A DNA stretch of 64,000 nt from positions 1,116,001-1,180,000 of the forward strand of contig VNKQ01000004.1 in assembly GCA_016508695.1 (NCBI GenBank), given 5' to 3'. Numbering within the stretch: the first letter of the stretch is position 1; the number at the start of each line of letters is the position of its first letter. The DNA comes from Hyphodiscus hymeniophilus. Its lineage: Eukaryota > Ascomycota > Leotiomycetes > Helotiales > Hyphodiscaceae. Shown one piece after another: positions 34,401 through 44,826 of this stretch. Below the pieces are notes generated by a model that saw only the letters and a program-made list of their open reading frames with translations, was not told the origin of the DNA and ran no database searches. The position numbers and the translations under genes were made by a program.

Positions 34401-36975
34401 CGAGGACGAGGTCAAGGAAATTCAGGGATTGTGCACAGGATGCACGATGGAGTCGATACTGGAACAGAGTCATTGCAGACGGCCATCGCTACCGTAGCCT
34501 ACAGCCCGAAGCCTTTTATCTGTTTGATCGACTGGGACAATTGAGATGTTGATGGATGTTGATGGACGATGATGGCTGAACGCCAATAGCAGGGGAAGGG
34601 AATGGGAAGCGGAGCGAGGCTGTTCGACCCCGAAGTGGAACGGCCAATTTTCCGGGGCGGATTCTGGAGCTGAGCTTGTACGTGCTGGTGCGCAATATTA
34701 ACGTGGCACCAAAGATTGATTCATGGACTTGATTTGCCTACTCATGTAGGACATCGTCATTGTAGATAATTATATCCAGCTGTGGCGCAAATCGTTCTTG
34801 TGCTGTCGAATTCCTGTGGTCGATCACTTTGCTTCTCGTACACTGCGCCTATCAGCATATCATGCAGCTCTGAAATAAACGCTACGTACAGTGAATGCCA
34901 TGTCGATTATCCTCTCGGCCGAAGACCCCTACGGAGCTTCAGCCTCGTTGAGAATGGGCTTGGGCGCAAACCAATGTGAAGGAAGTTGAGCACGGGGGTA
35001 TACAGTAGATCAGGAGGAAGAGCTAAAGAGCAACAAATATGAAGTGAGGTACATTAGATCATCACTTATTTTTAAGTTGCGCGCATATCCAAGTCAAACT
35101 TATACATACAGTCCATAGAAGTGAAATCGCCAATGAGTCTGGGTAGATGATTATGGTGGGTAGAGAGCAATACGGCAGGTGTTCGGTGGGGTACTTCGTA
35201 GCAGTAGCCTGTAGGTGATTCATAACCGGTATCTTTTCAGCTCAATATGAGCAACATTGATTCCCCACAACTAGCTTCCCTAGAGTTGGATCTTCATTTG
35301 TTTTGGAAGTGCCGAGATTTCCGAAACGTTGAACTCTTCGTGCTGTGCCAATTTCGGAATAGGAGCGTGGAACTACTTCTGATGCCCATTTAAAGTTTTA
35401 ATATGGCTGATTGGCGTAAGTACGATGACATGGGCGGACCTTCCTTGCGTTCTTTTCCTTCTTCGATGCATAAGGTAGTCTTCTGGATCCTGGAAAATTC
35501 CCAGCAATCGTTCTCCAATCCGTACGAATGCTGTGTGATAATGAGCCCCTCGCTCACCAAATCAACACACACCTCTAGGGCACTGAAACCCAACCCCAGC
35601 AGAACGCAGGAAGACTAACCCAAGCTGTATTTCTCGTCGATTTCCTTGGTGGTCGCAATTCGCAAAGCAGGTCCACTTTGCAGGGCACGCCATGCCAACC
35701 CGCCTTTCCGCCTCTTCTGCTTCCCTTCACTGCTGCATGCTCATATCCCCTGCTGGGCCCTCCATCACTCAATCACAGCATCGCCCACACTGCATCTCTG
35801 AAACGCGCGGCTAAACCCTTGCTCGGGTCCATTCTACCGCCTGTTGCTCGTAACTTTAACCCTTTTCGGACGGGACTAACGCCTTCTCCATCATTCCGTA
35901 GGGATTCGAATCCTCCCTTCCAGCCTGCAACCACGGCTAAGACATTAATGTTAAAACAGATCTCGCCCTGGATGGATGTCTGTGCGAGAAACGCAACAGT
36001 CCAAACGGGTGCGCATCTGAGATTCCTAGTCAGGAGCCTTCTTCAGCTGGTGGAATCTCCTGGGATTGGGTCCTTCAGCTCCCCCGGACGCCCCAAGCTT
36101 CGCACCCCTACCACCCTCCCTGCACCAGAAAGTTGTATGGGTTCTTACGTACATACACACCCACACGCCATGTCCAAAACGGTCATACGGTGTCCGACAG
36201 CTCCCGTTTCCGTTTGTCCCATTTAGCACACTCGGTGTCGATTGTCAAGTGTCAAGTACTTCACGCAAGGACTCCCGATCGGAGGAATAATTGCTCCTTC
36301 TTACTGCTTGCTCACTGCATGAGTAGCGCCAGATAGACGCTTGACACTGCTCTACTCGCGTTTCCTGTATTGTCAGTGGTCTCCAGTCTGGTGAATTGCG
36401 AGAGATCACGCTAAAGCCAAGACACATCGATCTTCATTGGTCGGTTCGTGAACAGCCATTTTTGGACATCATCCTTCTACATTCGAACAAGCATCTAATT
36501 CTGTTCGTTGCCCAGCCCATGAGGATGCTTCAAAGTCCTGGAACGTTCCTCATCACGTATGCATCCTCGCATGCAAGCCAATCAAACAGTTATGATGAGG
36601 CATCTACCGTTGCCTTCTGTACAACCAACTGCCTCGAAATACTCGTACAATGCCTGTCGAAAAGGGGTATTCTGATAATGGAAGCCGTCGCCAAGTACGC
36701 CGTGAATGCTGCCCCACCCCTGCCCGTTTGTCTGACTCAATGAGCACTTTTCAAGCCCAACCGCAAGAATGCTCCAGAATAATACCAAATCCAGATCTCT
36801 GTGGCTGGTATTTTCAGTAGCTCACAGCTAAGCTACCTTAAAATCGTGATCCGCCCCCAACGTCTCACTTATGCCGCATGAAATTGTCCCGACAGATGCT
36901 GACTGCACCAAGGCTGCTGTGCGGCTTGTATGTCAAAGCCATTTCGGGGGGTCCGTACATAATTTTCTCACTCAA
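31491..36975. other. 5.5 kb gene-poor region
   Basis: No confident gene is present. Short frames occur throughout, for example plus 32769-33050 (93 codons, no good ATG context), plus 33442-33693, minus 34063-34473 and plus 35678-36226 (182 codons, Pro- and Ser-rich). None shows a family I know. The best coding candidate is the two-exon minus model at 31759-32014, listed separately. The region lies downstream of the C2H2 regulator gene. Confidence 0.5.
31759..32014 (-). CDS. Possible small two-exon gene, 70 aa
   Basis: A tentative model joins minus exons 31944..32014 and 31759..31900 across a 43-nt GT-AG intron. The first part reads MTIVFIFDAYERFHLATLVDDGK and the second ends KTLAMLHRVYSRLEELGIVEDR. 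The composition is protein-like, and one splice joins two otherwise broken frames. I recognise no family. The intron is at the short end for fungi, and an upstream exon could be missing. It could also be a relic of a larger gene. Confidence 0.25.
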
Positions 36976-38387
36976 TCAACTGGACCAAACCGGGTCTTGC
37001 GTGTTGTCTTCGGTGAGATAGTCTTGCCTCTCTAAGAATGCCCCACGGGCTGACGTGAGTGAACCATCATGCGGGCCGCCTTGACTTGTTGTACTTCCAG
37101 GCGGTGGTGAATAATGGGCCGATGAGCTGTACGATGGCTGTCTTGATTGATTTCCAGCGCCACGAGATGCAGCAGCTCTCGTCGCATCCTCATTGCCATA
37201 GTTCTGAGGCCTGAAGTCCACAGTTTCGATATCGAAGCGCTTGGCGCAGCCATCCTCCATATGTCTATTCATTATTAGTATGTAATGGCTTTGTAAGCAG
37301 AGATAGGGACGTGCCTTCGAAGGGTATCTTTTCGAGCGAAATACCGGCTGCAGTAGTCGCATCGGTGGGTTCTTTGCTTCATGTGAACGCTCTGGTGGTG
37401 CCTCTGCAAGTCTGTTTTCCTCACAAACTTCTTGGTACAATCCTTCATTAGACATGGGAATGGGTACTCTCGACTAGCATCATGAGTCTCCATGTGAGCT
37501 TTGAAGTTGTAGCTTCGGCCAAAGAGTTTGCCACATCCCTTGACTGTGCATTGGAAGTTTGCATCTTCCTTGGTGGTGAGTTTTCGGGGTTGCCTCGTGC
37601 GAGCTATCGTGCCTAGGATTTTTCGTTGCTCATGAGGTGGGATCTGATCTTGGCTTTCGGATAGTCTGCCATACGACGGAATAGGCAGGCTTGAGATCGA
37701 AGGTAGGTCATGAGTAGAGCCATAATCCACCTTTGGCCATGCCAGGGGGTTTTGATCCTGATAAAACGTTGCTTCAAGACTTCCAGGGTAAGAACTTGTT
37801 GAGGTAACGAGAATGCTGTGGCTCATCTGAGGCGAACTCAACAACATCCCATCAGTGCCGGTAATATATTCGGTATGCTCTTCCATCTTGATGCTTGGAG
37901 TGTAGGACTGGATAGATCCAGGTTGTGTGAAGATCTCTGAGGCAGGTGCAGAAGAGAATGATGAGCGCTGTGATGTATTGCCAGAGAGTACTGGGGAAGT
38001 GGGAAGCACGGCGACTTCTGAGGTCTGTGTCGTGTATATATCATTGCTATAAGGGACTGCTACTGTCGGATGGAAGGGAGCAAAAGGATCATACTCCGCT
38101 GAAAGGATGTTGGGGGTTGATTGAGTTGATCTTGGTGTATTGCGATGCTCATGACTGCTGGTAGTTGGCCAGCTGTTGGTGGCTGAGGATGATTGGGCCA
38201 CCGAGCCACCTTCTTCCACAGCGGATCCAGGCATCTGACATGAATAGAGTCCAAGTCCTTGTAAAGAATCCGTTGATCGATATCTCGACTCACTCTGGAC
38301 TGGTGAAGGATATTCGTAGAGTGGCTGAGAGTTTGAAGTATATCGGAACGGTGATGTAGGTGAGCGAGATTGGGGGGTCAAGTCCAT
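36976..38387 (-). CDS. C2H2 zinc-finger transcription factor
   Basis: Exons on the minus strand are 37315..38387 and 36976..37264, giving 453 residues. The start is the first ATG (38387, MDLTPQSRSPTSPF); the frame is open further upstream but has no ATG. Residues 1-270 are Ser/Pro/Thr-rich, like an activation region. Three tandem fingers follow: C280-C285-H298-H302, C312-C317-H330-H335 and a C2HC finger C343-C346-H359-C364 (LRRHMEDGC). The tail is disordered and acidic. The single intron has a GC donor and lies inside finger 3. I do not know the target genes. The gene stands alone in a gene-poor stretch, which often goes with complex regulation. Confidence 0.9.
37265..37314 (-). other. GC-AG intron inside the third zinc finger
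   Basis: A 50-nt intron with donor AAG/GCACGT, branch site ATACTAAT and acceptor AATAG. It yields LRRHMEDGC. The nearby GT (two bases in) would put the second exon in the wrong frame. Confidence 0.85.
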
Positions 38388-39230
38388 CTTGATAAGAATA
38401 GCGAAAGAAGATAAAAATAAGGTACGAGGAAGGGCCCAGAAAAGACGGGTCGTAAACTTGGGGCTAGGCTGGGAATCCAACGGTTCTTAAGGACGACTTG
38501 TACGAGATGCAAGTTATGTGGTGAGTCTTCTTGGCAGGAGCCTGATTGGTGACCTCATATGAGGAGGGCAGTTTAGTGGGGGAGGGTGAAGAGGAGGACG
38601 AAGGCACTTTTAAACCAACATAAGGCCGGGAGATATCATGGAGCTTCCTGTCCCGTGACGAGATTCCGAGTTCCAGAAATAATAATATTGGCGTCGTGTC
38701 CTTGAGGGGGGGAAGGTGGTAGAGGATTTGGAGGAAGCCTTCGTTGCAGAACGAAAACGACGAGGGACTCTAATAATAAAACACCTCAAGGCAGAATGGC
38801 TCGAATGGAGCAACCAGATGTAAACAGATTGGGCATAATGTAAACTCAGTTCCTCTGTCCCATGGGTGACTAATGGCAGTGCTAGAAAACGGGTTGACCT
38901 GCCCTCGGGCTCCCCTCGCGAGTCCCCAAGGAGATCAAGGGAGGGGTGGTGGGCCCCAGGGAAGGGCAAGCCACCCTTGCACATGTGCCAAATGACCGTT
39001 CAGGTGCAGGAGTCAACCTTAGCGGGAAACCGATGCGAAGGTACAGAAATGCTCTCTAGCAGGGGTGATGCCATGGGTGATGGAAGGAGGCATCTGGTGC
39101 ATGGGGACATTGGGGAGTCAGGGATTCGGGGAGACCAGTTCGCTCGTCCATTGTCCAGGGTAGCGTGGACGTGAAGTGAAGCAATCCAAGCAACGCCGGG
39201 TTGGGGAGCATGGTGGGCCACCGCTGGAGA

Positions 39231-39247
39231 ATAGGTAGGTAGGTAGA
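39231..39247. repeat. TAGG tetranucleotide microsatellite
   Basis: Three to four tandem TAGG units. Similar tracts recur at 39309-39316 and 39601-39614, so the upstream region of the C2H2 gene is dotted with this motif. Confidence 0.9.
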
Positions 39248-39831
39248 TATGGAGTAGGTAAGTATGGGGGACGAGGGAGGAGACGGAGGTACTGTACGGA
39301 GGTAGTCTGTAGGTAGGCACTAGGTCGTAGGCACTGGGCAGGCAGAGGATTGGGTTGCTCGGATAACCGTCCCAGGAGCTGGTGGCGGTGGGTGGTGGGA
39401 CAAGGAAGATCCAACGGGTTCGGGTTCGATGTGGATTCGATGGGACCAGAGGGGATGCGCTCGCTAACTGGCTGGTTGGCTGGTAGAGCTGGTGGAGGTA
39501 TGTGTTGCAACTGGCAAGGTATTGGGTAGAGTCTGCTGGGTTGTTGTCGACCAAGGCCAGCCTGCCAGCGAAATAGACTAAACCTGAAAGGTAAGGTGAT
39601 GTAGGTAGGTAGGTCGTACTTGTGCGGAGCTGGCTGTGTGAATATAAAATGGGGGCGAAGGACGAAAGTCTGAGGGGTGATAGACTCCCGTCGTGAGTAT
39701 CACGGCTCAGGGGTTCGAAGTACGTCAACTTATCAAGAGGGCTGAAGAGCCAAGGACCACCTAGCGCGACGAACCTGCATCTTTCTCATTTGCCCTTTTC
39801 CGAACAGTACTTACTTACCAGTGACTAGGTA

Positions 39832-39850
39832 CAGACTAGTAGCTAGTCTG
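39832..39850. repeat. Perfect inverted repeat, 8-bp arms
   Basis: CAGACTAG, a 3-base loop (TAG), then CTAGTCTG. It could form a small hairpin or be a palindromic protein site. Confidence 0.85.
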
Positions 39851-42769
39851 GTATGGGCATGTAAACAAGCTAGCTGTTGTAAGTATCTGTTCATAACTTC
39901 ATATGAAAAGAGGCTATTTGTTATTCCAAGACTGTCTTTTCGGTAGTGACTAGGTAGTAAAGGAAGGTACTGTAGGGTAGCAGGGGATGGTGCAGGAGTT
40001 GGGGATGTACTGTATTTTACACGCGATAGCCTGCGCCTCCCAAAAAGCCCAGGGTTCGAAAATAACCGCTGAAAAGCGACAGTGGGAGGGGATCACGCAG
40101 AGAACCATCAACCATCCACCCACCGCACACACAACCTCGTAGCACGCGACTGGCTATTGGCAGAATCCGTGTTGATCCGCCATCGATCTTCTGCACCACG
40201 CTGTTGGCGACCCACCAGCTACGTTTCCAACAAATTATGCAGGTGCAGTTGCGGTTAGAGCTGCAGCTGCAGTTGCTTTTCCAACATTTGAGAACCATCC
40301 ATCCAAAATGACAGGGTCGCTGACTCGCTGGGTCTGCTCTGGTCTGGCTTCGAGTGCAGTCGGCTGCCGCCAACAGTATTAACGCTGGCTAACTGGTAGC
40401 CGCTAGTTCGTCAGTGGCGCGAGTACCGCAGTAGGTCAGAAGAAGACCTTTGCAGCGCTTTCACATCTCGTTTTTGATTGTTCAGACTGGGCAGACTGTC
40501 GAGGCATGGGTCAGTGTAGGGAGGTCGTGGTGAAGTCCTGTGCTCTGCTCGCTGTAACTGGAGTCGGTCCCAAGCCTTCCCAGTTCCCACCATTGTTGGA
40601 CAGTTGGAGGCTGCTCAGGTCAAACGACCCGGGTTCTTCATTGTGTGGAGTCCAGTGCATATCTATCAATACCTACACTGATGGTACAATACTCTGGAAC
40701 GCACTGTGCAGAAAAGAGACCGATATAGTAACAGAAACAGTTACAATACATCCGATCCTACCTTTTCCCCCGTCCCATGCCTACTCATATGTAGACCGAT
40801 GATCATAGTGGGGGTGGCAACATATAGAGACAAAGAAATAGTAATTCAGATTCCATGGCCTGACCATGAACGATCCCCAAAACCTTTCCAATAATACGGA
40901 TCGACATGGAGAATTGTCAAATGCGATACATTCCTGCCGTACCCCATCCCATCTCTCAGATCTCTGTCCTTGGACTTGGACGTTTGGAACCGATACCTGG
41001 TCCACCCAAGCTCCATCCTTACTCCATAGTCCATATGAATAGGGCCGCCGATCCACGAACGAATCCAGTCGCACAGTATGCTCCCATCGGCCTAGCAGAC
41101 TGGCCCCCGATGATCACTGATTTCCAATCCCTGGCAGCTTTTGCCAAACTATTCGCATCACCGAGCCTACCACCCGCTGCTCCGGGCCCTCATCACCCTG
41201 TACAGTGAATGTACCAAGAAACAGTTCACAAGACCTGGAAGATTACGGACATATCCGCTCGGAGATCCATATGCCTCCATGTCCGATGAGCTTCCCCGAA
41301 TTCGCGATACTGTACTCCATTTCGCCGCAATCGCAGATCAGGGTTTCAGGACGCTTTGCTGGGATGCACCACATTACCTGAATACTCTGATTGCTTCGTA
41401 CCAGCCCTGTCCCCGGTATGCAATGCAGTGAATGCACCGATGTCCATGTTCATCACACCACAGAGGCATCCAGCCCTCCTCACCGGGAGACGGAACAGCC
41501 TCCTTTGCCACCCTGCAACAACGCTTGAGCCCCTGGCAGTGGGACCTCTAAAATTAAGCAACTTCAGCCCTGGGCAAGCCTGGCCTGAATTGAGACCAGA
41601 GGGGCTTTGATCGCTTAGCGAGCTTCCAGAGTCTAATCTGCCTATTTTCACGTCAAGCGTATTTACATCTTAGGCAGCTAACTGCATCTTGAAACAATCA
41701 CATTCTATTTTTATTGTTTGAAAAGAAAAGTCCCCGTCTCTGTCCCAATTTCACAGAATCGAATATGCGTGATCTGATTCAACCCGAGCCATTGATTCAT
41801 CATTTGGAACCGTCTCAATGGAGGCAGATAAACCTTATTATTCGGGCAACCGTGCCTCCCGTGCAAGCTGGTCAGATCCCGGATGCCATATATAGAAGCA
41901 TACCTCCAAGCCCGGAGTATACTGAAATACAACGAACCTGGGTTCTATACAAGCCTGAGAGCTTTCTGATAGGGCTGTGCGAAGACTTTACTTCTCCAGG
42001 TCCCAGCAATTCCAGATAATGTCCAAGCATAGGTCGGTATACTACCAGGGCCCAAAATGTCAGGACTGAAACAACGTAGATCTTCAAGCATTAAACATAT
42101 TAGGAACGGTAAGGTTGACCAGGTTCTTCATCTGTGCAACGTGCCAACAATACCGTACCAATCACCATGAAGGCAGGCTATGGAAACAAAGAAATCAAAC
42201 GACAGCGCCTTTGCCAAGCTTCGGGCACGCCATCACCAGCACTTGCAGAGAAGACGGAGTTCTGAACCCACTGCTCTGGAAAGACAGGTCGAGGGTAATC
42301 TGGTCTCAGTGAAACATTATTCGTGTAAGACACCGTAGTGATATCGTCGTGCACATATCATACCAAGTGTGGGCTTTCTTGGAAGTTTTGGAAATGGTCC
42401 CTGCAAGCACTTGCTTTAACTTTAAAGTCTGATCCCCAGGGCTCATACTGGGATCCTTCCATCCAATTTATCAATGCTTCTCGCATTTTTTGCTAGGGAT
42501 TGAGCGCTGTCGGGTTCCACCATCCGGCGGGGTTCCTACGGAAATAGTCACCGTTTCAGGGCTCAGAATGAGCGTTACATTTGGGACTCGGGGTATCTCC
42601 TGAAGCACCTCTTACCAACTCGATGCTGGAAATTTGGTATTCATTAAATTGCTCAAGTCAAGAGGAGCATGCAAAGCGCCTGCTGCTAATGCTGGATACT
42701 GCAGAGATTTTGACGAACAAGATCGTGGTAAAGGAAGCCGATTAACGCCTCGCGTACCCCGCAATGCCC

Positions 42770-44215
42770 TCAGTTAGTGTAATCAATAGCAGATTGATCA
42801 AGTTTATCATCTCCTTCCAAAACTCTGAGACATGTTAGTTATTTGCAAGGTCCATCATCCGAATGACTCACGAATATTGCTTGACCAGGACCCCTTCTCC
42901 GCCATTCTCCATGTCGATGCTGAAGACATAGAACCCCCCATCACTCGTCACAACCATGACTTGCGGACTGCTACTACTCATGGCAACCACACTCCTCAGC
43001 GGCCCACCTGACGAATTCAGACCCATTCCACCTTTGGGTAGCTTAATGAAAGCGAAATCCCTCATTGGCTCCCACATTTCTGTCACCGACTGTGGCAAGT
43101 AGCCTCCAACGACCCCAGCGACACTCTTACCCATGAATTGGGAAGACCTTCGGATCATACTTCCAAAACTGGCACTTGATTTACGTGTCACAGCTGGAAT
43201 ATCTGCGATCTCACTTCCAGGAGAAGTTCCAGCAGTGGGAGATTCGGCACCACTGTCATAGCTCATAGACCGACTCCAACGATTACTCGGTGACTTTGGG
43301 CTACCAGGTCGAGTTGATGCCGGACCTGCTAATCGGAAAATGTGCACCGTGTCAGTTGTAGATGAGACACACAGGAGTGTTGAACTCAAATTGAAGGACA
43401 TGCTATAAATAGTTGATGGATAAGTTCCTCTCCGGAACTGGTAGAGCTTATTGCCACTGGGAAGCGAAAAGACTCTTATTATTGTTCCAGTTTCCGAAGC
43501 TGTTGCCAATAGTGTTCCATCATTGTTAAGCGCAATGCAAGACAGTGGTGCCCGGTGTGCCTCCACTACATTCATAGCCTCCAGCTTATAAGCATCAAAT
43601 ATCATGACTTCTCCAGACGTAGGCGCAACGTATGTCGATAGTGGAGGAGCATGTGATGGCCGCTTGTCTCCTGTATCTTCTCTTGGTTTCGGCAAAGGGT
43701 ATGCAAGATAACACTTCTCTGAAGAGGGAGCAAGGGCGCAGATAGCGTTCGGGTTTGGAGATGTCGCAATGGTGTAAAGGAGAGTCATGTTGGAAATGTC
43801 GTAAAGGTAGATCTCTTCTTCCAACACGACAGCAAGCCGTTTTCGATTGAGCCTTACGGCAAGGACCGCGGACGGGAAGGTGAGTTCGCATATTATAGAG
43901 GATCTCTATGAGAAGATGAGCGCGTGTGGGAGGGCCTCGAGTGGAGCTAGTCCTAACCTTTGTATTCTGGATGACAAGGTGCCGCGGGGAGAGAATGAGA
44001 GCAACCAGAGACGTTGAAAACAACATCTCTATAATCGCTACATTTCCATCGTTGCTACTGAATATTTTTGCGAAAGGATCTGTATGATAAATTCGGAAAC
44101 CTCTAGAAGTTCCTTGGACGGAGAATTAGCAGTGATCTGTTGGTATGTACTGAGATTACTTACCAACTGCGAGGCAGCTGTAGTCCTGGTTGAATGTGAC
44201 GAAATTCATGGCCAT
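42770..44215 (-). CDS. ATG18: Autophagy PROPPIN, Atg18
   Basis: Exons on the minus strand are 44164..44215, 43958..44112, 42872..43905 and 42770..42824, giving 431 residues. The seven-blade beta-propeller typical of PROPPINs is seen, with NFVTFNQDYSCLAVG at the start, NTK-RSSIICELTFPSAVLAV at the second intron, and the phosphoinositide-binding FRRG motif at residues 226-229. Atg18 binds PI3P and PI(3,5)P2 and recruits Atg2 at the phagophore, and helps control vacuole shape. The loop after the FRRG blade is long and Ser-rich, as usual in fungi. The last exon adds only 18 codons; its splice replaces the stop that would follow at 42868. The gene is divergent from PPM2. Confidence 0.95.
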
Positions 44216-44826
44216 TGTGCCACAGTGACTGGAGCAGGATGAGCCTTCACTCGAAGCTGTCGTCGTCGAACAAGGTTCCACCAGGTAGCGCACGAACAAG
44301 GTTGATAGATCTATCAGCTGGGCCGGTACAATGGCAAAGTCTTGTGGGAAGCTGTAGCATATGCGGATGGCTTCTTTGGCGCAGACATCGAGATGTGGAC
44401 ACGACTATGGTGAATTGTGGAAGGTGTTTTGCTTGATGGCGGGGCAAAAGAGACCTCTCGTCGACAACAAGTTGCCTGGCCTGACTACTTACTGTACATC
44501 CAGGCCAAAAAACGCTTTGACCAAAGGCTACAGTACTTAGACGAATAGTACAATATAAGAGAGTCTCTCTTGCTAATACACGATCTTGTTGCGTTTTCCA
44601 GAGATGCTGGATAAACGTCCTTTCATTATCATGTCTTTGTTCTTCAAATCATTTGTAGGTATATAATCTTATAAGTTTGGTACAGTAGACAGTTTCCAAC
44701 AGCTGCCTCTACTATCGGTAGTTGAAGGCTAGCGGCCGCACGAAAAACAAGGATACTTTTGAAGCACAATGCTTTTCACTCCTAATCTCGAACCTAGGTA
44801 TTCCCTGGTCCTTCTTCCCTCTTTCA
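44216..44826. promoter_or_regulatory. Divergent promoter region, ATG18 and PPM2
   Basis: 611 bp between two gene starts. A TATATAAT stretch at about 44661 could serve as a TATA-like element for either gene. No coding frame is convincing. Confidence 0.45.

Larger units (their letters stand above)
38388..42769. other. 4.4 kb gene-poor region upstream of the C2H2 gene
   Basis: Upstream of the C2H2 gene and downstream of ATG18. TAGG/CTAC microsatellites, an inverted repeat and a CAG/CTGCAG-rich stretch (around 40238-40280) occur. The long minus frame 39000-39728 is an artefact of these repeats. Plus frame 41765-42019 (84 residues, starts MRDLIQPEPLIHH) is the best coding candidate and is weak. 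Confidence 0.5.

Noticed and set aside
35895..35925. A GGGATTCGAATCC palindrome resembling a tRNA B box
   Set aside because: The bases on either side do not form a T-arm or an acceptor stem, on either strand.
35678..36226. A 182-codon plus-strand open frame
   Set aside because: Pro- and Ser-rich without a recognisable domain; open frames of this kind arise by chance in GC-biased noncoding DNA.
39000..39728. A 242-codon minus-strand open frame
   Set aside because: Its Ser/Pro/Thr/Tyr-rich content comes from CTAC/CCTA microsatellites; no ATG context or family supports it.
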